Assembly (NCBI RefSeq): GCF_027257975.1
Contig: NZ_JANZKX010000002.1
Location: 558,001 to 622,000, forward strand
DNA: 64,000 bases
Reading direction: 5' to 3'
DNA from: Pelomonas sp. BJYL3
Lineage (GTDB): Bacteria > Pseudomonadota > Gammaproteobacteria > Burkholderiales > Burkholderiaceae_C
Shown: in pieces, positions 1-8,403 of the stretch
How positions within the stretch are numbered: the first letter of the stretch is position 1
How the letters are laid out: every line of letters starts with the position of its first letter
Notes under the pieces: generated by a model
Told to the model about the DNA's origin: nothing
Seen by the model: the letters and a program-made list of their open reading frames with translations, nothing else
Databases searched by the model: none
Program-made: the position numbers and the translations under genes

Positions 1-1
1 C

Positions 2-724
2 ACCGAGATGTTCCTGCGTGACAACCGCGACGACAGCGACTTCTCCGCCTTCATGAGCGTCTGGTTCTTCGAGGAGCAGAAGCACTCCCTGGTGCTGATG
101 GAATACCTGCGCCGCTTCCGCCCGGACCTGGTGCCCAGTGAGCAGGAATTGCATGAGATCCGTTTCGACTTCGATCCGGCGCCCGCCCTCGAGACGCTGA
201 TGCTGCACTTCTGCGGCGAGATCCGCCTGAACCACTGGTACCGCCGTGCCGCCGAATGGCACACCGAGCCGGTGATCAAGGCCATCTACGAGACCCTGGC
301 CCGCGACGAAGCCCGCCATGGCGGCGCCTACCTGCGCTACATGAAGCGCGCCATGCAGAAGTTCGGTGACGAAGCCCGTGCTGCCTTCGCCAAGGTGGGC
401 GTGCTGATGGCCAGCGCCCGCCGCACGGCCCAGGCCCTGCACCCGACCAATCTGCACGTCAACGCCAAGCTCTTCCCCCGCGACACCATCCAGAGCCGCC
501 TGCCGGATCCGGAATGGCTGGAGAAGTGGCTGGACAAGCAGATCCAGTTCGATGCCGTCTGGGAGAACAAGGTGGTGGATCGCATCCTGCACAACATGAG
601 CCTGCTGATGGAGCGCAGCTTCGCCAGCGTGCAGGAGCTGAACCGCTTCCGCAAGGAAGTCAGTGCCAAGGTGACCGCAGCCGGCGGTGCTGCCAGCGGC
701 GCCGAGCCCAGCCCCGCGGCCTGA
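2..724 (+). CDS. Ferritin-like diiron protein (acyl-ACP desaturase-like), 5'-partial
   Basis: The reading frame is open to the left edge, so the true start lies outside the window; the first internal Met is at base 8. The visible part is about 240 residues. Two ExxH-type iron-ligand motifs, EEQKH near residue 23 and DEARH near residue 100, with further Glu residues (for example in the segment CGEIRLNHWY), fit the four-helix ferritin-like fold of the acyl-ACP desaturase / diiron oxygenase superfamily. The C-terminus is Ala/Pro-rich and probably disordered. An intrinsic terminator follows 27 bases after the stop, so this is the last gene of its transcript. The substrate cannot be told from sequence; an oxidase or desaturase role is an inference from the fold. 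Confidence 0.75.
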   Translation, partial: TEMFLRDNRDDSDFSAFMSVWFFEEQKHSLVLMEYLRRFRPDLVPSEQELHEIRFDFDPAPALETLMLHFCGEIRLNHWYRRAAEWHTEPVIKAIYETLARDEARHGGAYLRYMKRAMQKFGDEARAAFAKVGVLMASARRTAQALHPTNLHVNAKLFPRDTIQSRLPDPEWLEKWLDKQIQFDAVWENKVVDRILHNMSLLMERSFASVQELNRFRKEVSAKVTAAGGAASGAEPSPAA

Positions 725-750
725 TCGCACCGTCGATTCCGCAAAGACAA

Positions 751-774
751 AGCCCGCCAATCGGCGGGCTTTTT
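751..774 (+). terminator. Intrinsic terminator after the ferritin-like gene
   Basis: Perfect 8-bp arms AGCCCGCC / GGCGGGCT with an AATC loop, followed by TTTT. It ends the rightward transcript and lies between two convergent genes. Confidence 0.85.
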
Positions 775-793
775 ACTGGAGGCTCGCGAGGGC

Positions 794-1693
794 TCAGCTA
801 GCCTGGCGGCGCTTGAGCACCAGCAGGTAGAAGCACAGGCCGGCCAGGGCCAGGCCGCCGACGAAGTGCGGCGAAACCAGCTGGGCGAAGGCCGCGCCCA
901 GGTCATGCAGCACCAGCTGCAGCAGGCTGGCGAAACTCTCGTGCTCCAGCTGCTGGGCGGCGCCCCGGCCTTCCAGGGTCATGCTGGCATTGAACAGAGC
1001 CTTGCCGGCTCCTTCGAACTGGGCCTTCAGCAGTTCGGCCACGATGCGGTTGTGATAGACCTTGTCCAGCACGTTGGCGATGATCACGGTGCCGCCAATC
1101 AGCACGGGCACCCCCCAGCGCTTGAGCCAGGCCGCCGCCGCCATCAGGGCCATGAACATGGGCGCCAGCCACAGCGTCATCAGCAGCAGGCCGATGCTCA
1201 GGCGCAGCCAGCCCAGGACGACGATGCTCATCAGGCTGCCCCAGGGCACCTGGCCGAAGCCGGCAAAGCCGTGGATCTTGAGCAGGGCTGCTGCGGCCAT
1301 CACGGGCCCGCAGACCAGGCCGACGGCCATGGCTGCCATGGGCACGAGCAGCGCGTGCGTCAGCACGGTGGCGCCGATGCTCTCGACATGCGTGGCCGGC
1401 AGGGACAGCCAGAACTCGACGGAGCGGTCCTGCTGATCGCGGCGGGACAGGCCCGGCAGCTGGAACATCGACACGATCCAGCTCAGGGCGAACACGCCCG
1501 CCATGCTGCCCAGCATGGCCACGGCGGCCACGGCCACCGGCGGCGGGACTTGGGCGTCGCCGTCGACGATCGGGCCCTGGAGAGGCATCAGCAGCAGGAT
1601 CAGTGCGGGCGGCACCAGCATCACCAGCAGCCAGCCGAGGCGGTGCTGCATCCACTCGCGCTGCATGAGGGTCAGGAATCGTTGTGCATTCAT
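794..1693 (-). CDS. ABC-2 type transporter permease
   Basis: 299 residues with about six hydrophobic segments: one near residues 20-37, then a cluster from about 70 to 210, and one at the extreme C-terminus. The extracytoplasmic stretch after the fifth helix is amphipathic. It is the third gene of a GntR-ATPase-permease operon, 12 bases after the ATPase gene, with a clear ribosome site (GAAGGAG) upstream of the ATG. Such sets resemble the Bacillus ytr operon and are usually induced by cell-envelope stress or peptide antibiotics. The transported substrate is unknown; the family assignment is from topology and context. Confidence 0.8.
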   Translation of the reverse strand: MNAQRFLTLMQREWMQHRLGWLLVMLVPPALILLLMPLQGPIVDGDAQVPPPVAVAAVAMLGSMAGVFALSWIVSMFQLPGLSRRDQQDRSVEFWLSLPATHVESIGATVLTHALLVPMAAMAVGLVCGPVMAAAALLKIHGFAGFGQVPWGSLMSIVVLGWLRLSIGLLLMTLWLAPMFMALMAAAAWLKRWGVPVLIGGTVIIANVLDKVYHNRIVAELLKAQFEGAGKALFNASMTLEGRGAAQQLEHESFASLLQLVLHDLGAAFAQLVSPHFVGGLALAGLCFYLLVLKRRQAS

Positions 1694-1705
1694 GGTCGGT
1701 CTCCT

Positions 1706-2596
1706 TCAGGCCTCGCGGGGCTGCAGTTCAGGCTTGCGGGTCAGGGCGACGAAGAGGTCGACCAGGCTGGGGCGGAATCGCTGGCCCAGGGCCTGGACGT
1801 CTGCCGGCGGCTCGCCGTCGAACAGGGCCGCCGAGCGGCCTTGCTGGCGGTAGCGCAGCAACGGGTGGGCGCGGGCCACGGTGTCGGCGGCAGCCGGGTC
1901 GTGGGCCAGGGCCACGAAGCGGGAGTCCATCTCTTCCAGGCTGATGTTGAGCACCAGCTTGCCCTCGTCCAGCATCATCACGTCGGACAGCAGGCTCTCG
2001 ATCTCCTCGACCTGGTGGGTGGAGATGACCACCGTGCGCTCGCCATCGCACCATTCGTCGATGAGCATCTCGTAGAAGCTCTTGCGGGAGATCACATCCA
2101 GGCCCAGGGTGGGCTCATCGAGAATCATGAGCCGGGTGTCGATCGCGGCCACCAGCGCCAGGTGCAGCTGCGTCACCATGCCCTTGGACAAGGCCTTGAC
2201 CTTGTCATTGAGGCTGACGCTGGTGCGCTTGAGCAGGGCGCGGGCCCGCTCGGACGAGAACTGCGGCTGCAGACCGCTCATCAGCGTGATCAGCTCGTGC
2301 ACGCGGGCCCAGCGGGGCAGCACGGCCACATCGGGGATGTAGGACAGGCCCTTGAGCAGCTCGGTGCGCTGGCTGCGCGGATCCAGGCCGAGCACGCGAA
2401 GCTCGCCTTCTCCGCCCTGCAGGCCCACCATCGCCTTCATCAGCGAGGTCTTGCCTGCGCCGTTGTGGCCCAGCAGGCCCACCACGCGGCCCTTGGGGAT
2501 CTGGAAGCTGAGGTGGTCGCAGGCGACCTTGCGGCCGTAGCGCAGCGTGAAGTCACGGGCGCTGACCAGGGCTTCGGTGTTGTTGTTGGCGTTCAT
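1706..2596 (-). CDS. ABC transporter ATP-binding protein
   Basis: 296 residues. Walker A GHNGAGKTS is near residue 43 and Walker B LMILDEPTLGLD is near residue 158, followed by the switch His in STHQVEE. I chose the ATG at 2596 because a GGGAGGA ribosome site lies just upstream and because it overlaps the stop of the GntR gene (ATGA), which is typical translational coupling. A longer frame upstream has no such support. The signature region reads ALSKGM in place of LSGGQ, a common variant in YtrB/CcmA-like ATPases. It energises the permease encoded next. The C-terminal 70 residues are family-specific and of unknown role. Confidence 0.88.
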   Translation of the reverse strand: MNANNNTEALVSARDFTLRYGRKVACDHLSFQIPKGRVVGLLGHNGAGKTSLMKAMVGLQGGEGELRVLGLDPRSQRTELLKGLSYIPDVAVLPRWARVHELITLMSGLQPQFSSERARALLKRTSVSLNDKVKALSKGMVTQLHLALVAAIDTRLMILDEPTLGLDVISRKSFYEMLIDEWCDGERTVVISTHQVEEIESLLSDVMMLDEGKLVLNISLEEMDSRFVALAHDPAAADTVARAHPLLRYRQQGRSAALFDGEPPADVQALGQRFRPSLVDLFVALTRKPELQPREA

Positions 2597-2946
2597 TGCA
2601 GGTCCTCCCATTGCAGATCCTGGGCGCTGAGCCCCAGGCGCTTGAGCTTTTCTCGCAGCAGCGGCCATTCCTTGCTCAGGAACTGCTTCCGCTCGCTTTC
2701 CAGCAGGCGCTGGCGGGCGCCGGGCCGCACATACATGCCCAGGCCTCGGCGGCTTTCAACCAGGCCGTTGTCGGCCAGCGACTGCAGCGCGCGGCTGACC
2801 GTCAGCGGGTTGATCAGGTATTGGGTGGCCAGCAGGCGGACCGAGGGCAGGGCCTCGCCCTCGGGTGGATTGCCATCCAGCAGCTGACTGGCCAGTCGGT
2901 CGGCCAGCTGCTGGTAGATCGGCGCGTTGTCGTTCCAGCTTTGCAT
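2593..2946 (-). CDS. GntR family transcriptional regulator, YtrA type
   Basis: 117 residues, the usual size for YtrA-subfamily GntR repressors, which have only a short C-terminal helical tail after the winged helix. The N-terminal wHTH has the family pattern PIYQQLADRL at residues 9-18, then LPSVRLLATQYLINPLTVSR and the wing GLVESRRGLGMYV. It is the first gene of the operon and overlaps the ATPase start by four bases. It probably represses its own operon through the inverted repeat at 2970-2993 and releases DNA in response to an envelope signal; that regulatory logic is inferred from Bacillus YtrA. Confidence 0.9.
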   Translation of the reverse strand: MQSWNDNAPIYQQLADRLASQLLDGNPPEGEALPSVRLLATQYLINPLTVSRALQSLADNGLVESRRGLGMYVRPGARQRLLESERKQFLSKEWPLLREKLKRLGLSAQDLQWEDLQ

Positions 2947-2969
2947 GTCGCTTCAGGCCAGGAGCCTGC

Positions 2970-2993
2970 GGTGTGTTGCTGATGTAGCACACC
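2970..2993. promoter_or_regulatory. Candidate operator for the YtrA-type regulator
   Basis: Inverted repeat GGTGTG / CACACC with a 12-base centre, 24 bases upstream of the GntR start codon. YtrA-type repressors bind GTGT-N-ACAC-like dyads in this position. No clean -35/-10 pair could be fixed around it. Confidence 0.5.
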
Positions 2994-3120
2994 ATAACAA
3001 TGCGGGCAGGGGGGACCTAGCGGGGGGCGACAGACTGCAGTGGGAGCGGGATGAACTGCATGGGGTGGGGCGGTGCCAGTGCCGCGCTCTGCCGACCTCC
3101 CGATCAAGAACCCGCGCGCC

Positions 3121-4143
3121 TCACGGAGGCCTCGGGCGCTGGTCTGGCGCTGGTCTGGCGCCGGATGCGAAGGCTTTTCTGTAGTCACGGGGCGAGAGGG
3201 TCAGGCGCTCGCGGAAGTGGTGCCGCAACCCCTGAACGCTGCCAAATCCCACCTCGGCCGCCACTTGCTCCACGGACAGCGCCGTGCGCTCCAGCAAGCG
3301 CTGGGCCTGCACGACGCGCTGCTCGATCAGCCATTGCCCCGGGCTCAGGGCGGTGGCTTCGACGAAGCGCCTCAGGAACGTGCGGGGGCTCATGGCCACC
3401 AACGCGGCCATCCGGTCCACCGTCCAGTCGGCGCTGAGCTCGGACCGGATCCGGTCGAGGGCCTCGGTCAGCCGGTGGCCTCGATCCGCCGGGACCGCCC
3501 GCTCGATGAACTGCGCCTGCCCGCCGCTGCGGTGCGGTGGCATGACCAGCCGGCGGGCGACGGAGTTCGCGGCCTCGGCGCCGTGGTCCTGGCGAATGAT
3601 GTGCAGCATGAGGTCGATGCCCGCGGCGCTGCCTGCCGAGGTGTAGATCCGGTCCTCCTCGACATAGAGCACGTCGGCATCGACGTCAATCTCGGGGTGG
3701 CACGCGGCCAGCTGGTCAGCATAGCGCCAGTGGGTGGCGGCCCGGCGGCCATTGAGCAGGTCCGTCGCGGCGAGGACGAACGCCCCGGAGCAGATGGAGG
3801 CAAGGCGAGCGCCACGCTCCCAGGCGCTGCGCAGCCGCGCGGCCAGCTCGGCAGGCACCGGGACGCCGGCCCCCTTCCAGCCTGCGGCCACGATCAGGTC
3901 GGCCTGATCCAGCAGCTCGATGCCTCCCGATGCCGTGAAGGTCAGGCCACCATGGGCACGCAGGGGCCCGGGCTCCACGGCCGCGGTCGCGTACCGGTAC
4001 CAGCTTCGCCCCATTTCCGGCCTGGGCAACCCGAACACCTCGGCAACGATGGCGAACTCGAAGGTGCAAAGGCCGTCGTGGGCCAGGGCCACCACCAAAG
4101 GGCCGGTCAACTCGCCGGAGGCTGATTCGTGCGAGGCGTGCAT
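3121..4143 (-). CDS. GlxA/FtrA-type AraC-family transcriptional regulator
   Basis: 340 residues from the ATG at 4143. The N-terminal half is a DJ-1/PfpI-like class I amidotransferase domain (VVALAHDGLCTFEFAIVAEV at its start, with the nucleophile-elbow-like SICSGAF). The C-terminal 120 residues carry the double AraC HTH (AALVAMSPRTFLRRFVEATG-like and VEQVAAEVGFGSVQGLRHHF). The opening closely resembles E. coli FtrA. A GTG at 4191 would add 16 residues with no obvious homology, running into the likely shared promoter, so the shorter form is preferred but not certain. It is divergent from a rhodanese gene, a recurring pairing for FtrA-like regulators; it may control it. Ligand unknown. Confidence 0.88.
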   Translation of the reverse strand: MHASHESASGELTGPLVVALAHDGLCTFEFAIVAEVFGLPRPEMGRSWYRYATAAVEPGPLRAHGGLTFTASGGIELLDQADLIVAAGWKGAGVPVPAELAARLRSAWERGARLASICSGAFVLAATDLLNGRRAATHWRYADQLAACHPEIDVDADVLYVEEDRIYTSAGSAAGIDLMLHIIRQDHGAEAANSVARRLVMPPHRSGGQAQFIERAVPADRGHRLTEALDRIRSELSADWTVDRMAALVAMSPRTFLRRFVEATALSPGQWLIEQRVVQAQRLLERTALSVEQVAAEVGFGSVQGLRHHFRERLTLSPRDYRKAFASGARPAPDQRPRPP

Positions 4144-4238
4144 GGCTGGCGAGAAATTGACGATAAGTGTCTTTTGCGCCAATTGTGGCACCGCACCGCC
4201 TTGGACACGATGGCGACTCCTTCACAACGGAGCAAGAC

Positions 4239-4643
4239 ATGCCCACCGAAGTCACCGCAGTTCCTGCCGCGCCCTCCGCCCTGGCCGAAGCCCATTTCGC
4301 CGCGGAATTCACGTTCGAGACCGACTGCTGGGACGTGCATGAAGGCCTGCAGGCCGGCGCCGATTTCGTGCTGCTCGATGTGCGATCGCCCGCGATGTAT
4401 GCCAAGGGGCACGTGCCTGGCGCCCTCAACCTGCCCCACGGCAAGCTCGTTCAGGGCAAGCTGGCGCAATGGCCGGCGAACACCCTGTTCGTGACGTACT
4501 GTGCGGGCCCGCACTGCAATGGCGCCGCGCGCGGCGCCCTGCGGCTGGCCAGGCTCGGGCGTCCCGTCAAGATCATGGCGGGTGGCCTCACCGGCTGGAT
4601 CGACGAAGGCTTCGCGCTGGCGACCGGCGAGACTCCGGATTGA
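4239..4643 (+). CDS. Rhodanese-like domain protein
   Basis: 134 residues, a single rhodanese domain. The active-site loop is CAGPHCNG, with the catalytic Cys near residue 89, preceded by LLDVRSPAMYAKGHVPGALN, the classical DVR...GHIPGA signature. I chose the ATG at 4239 because a GGAG ribosome site precedes it; an in-frame upstream ATG at 4167 lies in the divergent promoter region. It is likely a cytoplasmic sulfur or persulfide carrier. The CxxxxC loop (CAGPHC) has a second Cys, found in some family members. The divergent FtrA-type regulator probably controls it. Confidence 0.9.
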   Translation: MPTEVTAVPAAPSALAEAHFAAEFTFETDCWDVHEGLQAGADFVLLDVRSPAMYAKGHVPGALNLPHGKLVQGKLAQWPANTLFVTYCAGPHCNGAARGALRLARLGRPVKIMAGGLTGWIDEGFALATGETPD

Positions 4644-4718
4644 TCGCCTGGCCTGCCTGTCGCCGGCCGTCGAGGTGACGCTGGTGACGGGCGTGCCGTG
4701 ATCGCCCGAAATTCGTCC

Positions 4719-4745
4719 TCAAGTTCGCGCCGGACTTGCCGATAG
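4719..4745 (+). promoter_or_regulatory. Sigma-28 (FliA) promoter for the YjfB-like gene
   Basis: TCAAGTTC, 11-base spacer, GCCGATAG. Against the enterobacterial FliA consensus TAAAGTTT-N11-GCCGATAA this matches 6/8 and 7/8 with exact spacing. The -10 ends 7 bases before the ATG at 4753, so transcription would start at or very near the start codon. Confidence 0.8.
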
Positions 4746-4752
4746 AGCCCCC

Positions 4753-4968
4753 ATGGACATCAACAGCGCTCCCAGCGTCGACGCCGCGGTCAGCAATGTC
4801 TCCAGCGGCACTCCAGGCACGGTGGGTCACAGCGCCGGCCTGCTGGTGCTGCGAAAGGCCCTGGACGCCCAGGAAGCCGGCGCCGCGGCCTTGCTCGCCG
4901 CCTTGCCGCAGGCGCCTGCCCTGGCCACCGAAGGCCATCTGGGGCGACATCTCAACACCTACGCCTGA
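4753..4968 (+). CDS. YjfB-family putative motility protein
   Basis: 71 residues. The pattern MDINSAPS..., then LLVLRKALDAQEAGAAALLAALPQ and a C-terminal LGRHLNTYA, is that of the YjfB 'putative motility protein' family, small proteins often in flagellar regulons. The upstream sigma-28 promoter supports a late-flagellar role. No Shine-Dalgarno sequence is visible, and the promoter leaves almost no 5' leader, so a leaderless mRNA is likely. The molecular function of the family is unknown. No flagellar genes occur elsewhere in the window. Confidence 0.8.
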   Translation: MDINSAPSVDAAVSNVSSGTPGTVGHSAGLLVLRKALDAQEAGAAALLAALPQAPALATEGHLGRHLNTYA

Positions 4969-5051
4969 ACGGGCTTTTGCGCCCTTCGGCGGCCTGACAA
5001 GTGCTTCGACCGGCGGCACGGCAAGCCCTCTGAAGGGCACCTGAACGCGGC

Positions 5052-6260
5052 TCAGCCCACCAGGGCCCCATGATGGAACCCCAGCCGAGGATCCCCGCCC
5101 GGTGACACCGGCACGAACTCCTGCAGCGCTGGCATGGCCACACGCAGGCGCAGGGTGTTGGCGGGATAGTCGTAAACCGTGATGTGGTTGAGCCCGCGAT
5201 TGGCGGTGAACAGCAGGCTTTGGTCCGCGCAGAGCTGGCAGGCATAGACGGAGTCCAGCACCGCCCAGCGCGAGATGCGCAGTGCGGACAGGAAATGCCG
5301 CGTCTCGTTCAGCACATTGCCGCGGCTGAGGGCATCGGCAATCTGGGTGCCGACGGCCTTGCGCTGGCCGAGTACCGTCGCCAGGTCAGGGCGCTCGTCG
5401 ATCATGCGCCAGCCCGCCAGGCGCTCGCGCTCGATCATGACGATGCTCTGGCTGGCGCCATTGCAGAAGATCAGCTCGCCGTCGGACAGCACCACGTCGC
5501 TGTTGATGTGGGCCGGTACCTCGCGCCCCGCGGCCCAGTGGCGGAGCACCCGGCCGCTGGCGGCGTCGATCTCGAAGGCGTATTCCTTGAGGAAGGCCAT
5601 CGCCCATTCGTGCCAGTCACGCCCCTCCTGCGGCAGCACGCGGAAGCTCAGCGCATAGAAGAGGTCCCGCGCGGGATCCGCCGCCACATGCCAGCAAGTG
5701 GCAGGCAGCTCCACGCGGCGGGCCTCGCCGGTCTGCAGGTCGTAGATGCCGACCTCGCGGGCCTCGCCCAGCCTGGGATGGTCCATGGAGCCGTACACCA
5801 GGTAGCGGCCGGAGGCGCTGCGCTTCAGCGCGTGCGGCAGCTTCACACCGTGGGGCCCGAGCTTCACGCCCTCGGCGAGGCGGCGTGCGTCGAAGCGGTA
5901 GAAGTGATCGCCGATCGCGGTGATGAACTCATGCTCGCTCAGCCATATGGCATGGGTGCTGCCGCGCAGCGAGGTGTCGGTGCTCTCGTAGCTGAGCGTG
6001 CTCTGGCGAGCCAGCTCGCGGGAGTCCGTGCCGTCGTAGATCAGCAGATGCTGGCCCGTGTTGCCCAGGAAGCCCAGCGAGCCTCCCGGGTTGAGGCTGA
6101 TCGCATGTCCGCCGGCGATGCCGTCGAAGTAGGTGATCTTCCAGGCATAGGCGTTGTCGGCGGGGTCGAAGAGGAACTGGCACACGCCCGCCAAGCCCTC
6201 CAGGCCGTTGAGGCCATTGCCATCCAGCGCGACATGGAATCGGTAGGGGTAGGCTCTCAT
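5052..6260 (-). CDS. Uncharacterised His-rich beta-propeller protein
   Basis: 402 residues, no signal peptide, no membrane segment. The sequence is a chain of four-stranded-sheet-like units, with a His at the same place in most: GHAISL, THAIWL, PHALKR, WHVAAD, AHINSD, ending LGFHHGALVG. This suggests a propeller with an inward-facing His ring, as in metal-binding propellers. I do not recognise a named family. It is divergent from, and overlaps by two bases, the DUF362-SDR-START operon, so it likely belongs to the same pathway. On its strand, GATAAT lies 8 bases upstream of the ATG with no Shine-Dalgarno, which may mean a leaderless transcript. Function unknown; an oxidoreductase or lyase is possible. 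Confidence 0.7.
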   Translation of the reverse strand: MRAYPYRFHVALDGNGLNGLEGLAGVCQFLFDPADNAYAWKITYFDGIAGGHAISLNPGGSLGFLGNTGQHLLIYDGTDSRELARQSTLSYESTDTSLRGSTHAIWLSEHEFITAIGDHFYRFDARRLAEGVKLGPHGVKLPHALKRSASGRYLVYGSMDHPRLGEAREVGIYDLQTGEARRVELPATCWHVAADPARDLFYALSFRVLPQEGRDWHEWAMAFLKEYAFEIDAASGRVLRHWAAGREVPAHINSDVVLSDGELIFCNGASQSIVMIERERLAGWRMIDERPDLATVLGQRKAVGTQIADALSRGNVLNETRHFLSALRISRWAVLDSVYACQLCADQSLLFTANRGLNHITVYDYPANTLRLRVAMPALQEFVPVSPGGDPRLGFHHGALVG

Positions 6261-8403
6261 GCCGCGTTATTATCATTCCATGGCACGCCGCCCCGGCATG
6301 ATTGACCCTGCCCACACCGTGTGGGTCCATCAGCGCGCCGGCGCATCAGGCCCGACGCTGCTGGATGAGCTGCTGGCCCTCTGCGGCTTCTGGGACAGCC
6401 TGGCGGGCCTGCGCGGCCCTGTGGTGATCAAGCCCGACCTCGACGCCTGCGAGCAGGCGCCGCATGCCGGCACTGAGGCCCTGCTGGTGGAGCACCTGAT
6501 CGATCGCCTGCATGAGCACGGTTTCACTGACGTGGCCGTGGCCGATGCACGCCATGAAGACGACAGCTGGCTGCACAACCGCGACCCCCTGCTCGTGCCC
6601 GAGTTGACAGGCTGGCGCTTCAGCACGCCCCAGGGGCGCCCCTACGAGGTGTTTGGCGCCGCGGGCGGCGAGCGCTGGCGGGCCGCGGGCCTGCGCATCG
6701 CCTTCGCCAAGAACCGCACGCATGAGGAGCATCACTTCGCGCTCGCGGTCCACAACCTGGCCGGCCTGGCCGCGCCGCGCCGCGGTCTTGTGGAAGATGC
6801 CCTGCAGGTGCTGCGCGAAGCCCCGCCGCACTGGTGCCTGATCGACGCCGTCACCAGCGCCCACGGCGGTGCCGGCCAGCGCGCGCCGCGTCCGCTGGCG
6901 ACACACACCCTGATCGCCAGCCCCAGCGCCCTGCTGGCCGACTGGGCGGGCGCCGCGCGCATGGGGCTGGACCCCTACGCCTCGGCCGTCAATGCCGCGG
7001 CCCTGCATGCCTTCGGGCTGCCGCCGCACCGTGTTGAAGGCAGCCTGGCGCCCTATCCGTTGTGGCGCAACGTCCATCCACTGATGGCGCGCTCGGCACG
7101 CCAGCGCCAGGCGGCGGAGGGCGTCGGCGCACTGGCTCCGGCCTGGTTCCAGGCTGTGGACCGCGAGCGCTTTGCCCTGCGCGACTTCTACAGCGATCGG
7201 CTCAACGCGCTGCTCGCGCCCCTGGTGTCCCGGGTGGACGACAACCCGCGCGCCTTCTGGACCGTGGTGACGCTGAACCTGCTGCTGGCGCGCCTGGGCG
7301 GCCTGGTGACGGCACAGCACACCCTGTTCTCCAAGGACCGCCTGCGCCGGCGCGAGGCGCCGTTGCTGATCGACCCCGCGGCCTATTCAGCCGCGGACTA
7401 TGAAGCCGTGCCCGATGCCATGGCCCCCTACGAGGCCCTGCTGGCCCATCTGCCGCCCGCCCGCAATGGTCTGCGCTGGCGCCATGTGGACGGTGCCATC
7501 GTCTTCGGCAACGAGCACGTGGTGCCGGTACGCTACGAGCAGTGGGTGCGGCGGGTCGACATCGCCCGCGGCATCCAGTACATGAACGACTACATCGGCG
7601 GCGCCACCGTGGCCGTGCGGCGCGATGGTCGCGGCCGCGTCACGCACCAGGCCGAGCGCAACCTGTACCTGCAGCAGCCCAACTGGATGGTGCTGTTCGG
7701 CGGTGAGGTGATCGACGTCGAGAAGCTGCAGTGCATCCGGCGCGCGCCGGGGCGGCAGAGCATCTACTGGCGCACGGTGGCCAGCCCCAATGGCAGCGCC
7801 GTGGCCGACGACGGCTGCGTGGAGTTCACCCGGACACCCGAGGGCCAGGTGAGGGTGCGCGTGGCAGGGCGGCAGCACTTCGCACTGCCACTGGCGTTCA
7901 AGCTCTTCGACATCAACCTCGCGCCCGCTCTGCGCGATCCCATCATCGAAGGGGCCTATACGAGCTTCTTCGAAGGCACGGTGGCGAACCTGCAGGCAGC
8001 CTACGAGGGGCGCGACTTTCGCATCGGCCACGACGCCGCAGCCGACAGCCCTCGGCGCGCGCTGCCCCGTCTACTGGCCACCGCCGCCGCCGCGGTGGCC
8101 GAACTGCTGCGCGGCCGGCGGGGCGGGGGCGAGCCCGGCGAGCTCGGGAACCTGGGTGATGCCGTGGCCTGGCTGATGGGCACCGGTGCCGGCACCACGG
8201 CGCCGCCGACCGGTCCACAGACCCAGGCGACGGATGCGCAGGGCTTCCGCCACTTCAGCCCGCAGCCTGCGGCCAATGACCCGCAGGAGCGCGATGCGGC
8301 CTTCGTGGCGGGCATGGCCGCACTGGCGCGTGACGCGCCGGACTTCCTTCAGGGGCTGGCCGACGCGGTGCACCGCGACCTCGACCAGCTGGCGCGCGGA
8401 TGA
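6259..8403 (+). CDS. DUF362 domain protein with C-terminal extension
   Basis: 714 residues from 6259; ATGs at 6280 and 6298 are also possible and would avoid overlap with the divergent gene. Residues about 30-340 have the DUF362 pattern: PVVIKPDLDAC, then HGFTDVAVADA, FAKNRTHEEHHFALAVHNLAG and LLADWAGAARMGLDPYASA. Typical DUF362 proteins are linked to cofactor or Fe-S chemistry, but no CxxC ferredoxin motif is present here. Residues about 420-590 look like a START/SRPBCC-type beta-rich domain (YWRTVASPNG...FELF), followed by an Ala/Arg/Gly-rich tail. First gene of a three-gene operon coupled by ATGA overlaps. Function unknown. Confidence 0.72.
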   Translation: MPRYYHSMARRPGMIDPAHTVWVHQRAGASGPTLLDELLALCGFWDSLAGLRGPVVIKPDLDACEQAPHAGTEALLVEHLIDRLHEHGFTDVAVADARHEDDSWLHNRDPLLVPELTGWRFSTPQGRPYEVFGAAGGERWRAAGLRIAFAKNRTHEEHHFALAVHNLAGLAAPRRGLVEDALQVLREAPPHWCLIDAVTSAHGGAGQRAPRPLATHTLIASPSALLADWAGAARMGLDPYASAVNAAALHAFGLPPHRVEGSLAPYPLWRNVHPLMARSARQRQAAEGVGALAPAWFQAVDRERFALRDFYSDRLNALLAPLVSRVDDNPRAFWTVVTLNLLLARLGGLVTAQHTLFSKDRLRRREAPLLIDPAAYSAADYEAVPDAMAPYEALLAHLPPARNGLRWRHVDGAIVFGNEHVVPVRYEQWVRRVDIARGIQYMNDYIGGATVAVRRDGRGRVTHQAERNLYLQQPNWMVLFGGEVIDVEKLQCIRRAPGRQSIYWRTVASPNGSAVADDGCVEFTRTPEGQVRVRVAGRQHFALPLAFKLFDINLAPALRDPIIEGAYTSFFEGTVANLQAAYEGRDFRIGHDAAADSPRRALPRLLATAAAAVAELLRGRRGGGEPGELGNLGDAVAWLMGTGAGTTAPPTGPQTQATDAQGFRHFSPQPAANDPQERDAAFVAGMAALARDAPDFLQGLADAVHRDLDQLARG

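Noticed and set aside
866-2887. 673-codon open frame on the plus strand
   Set aside because: It runs antisense to the GntR-ATPase-permease operon. Its product is a low-complexity Gln/His/Gly-rich chain typical of antisense of GC-rich genes.
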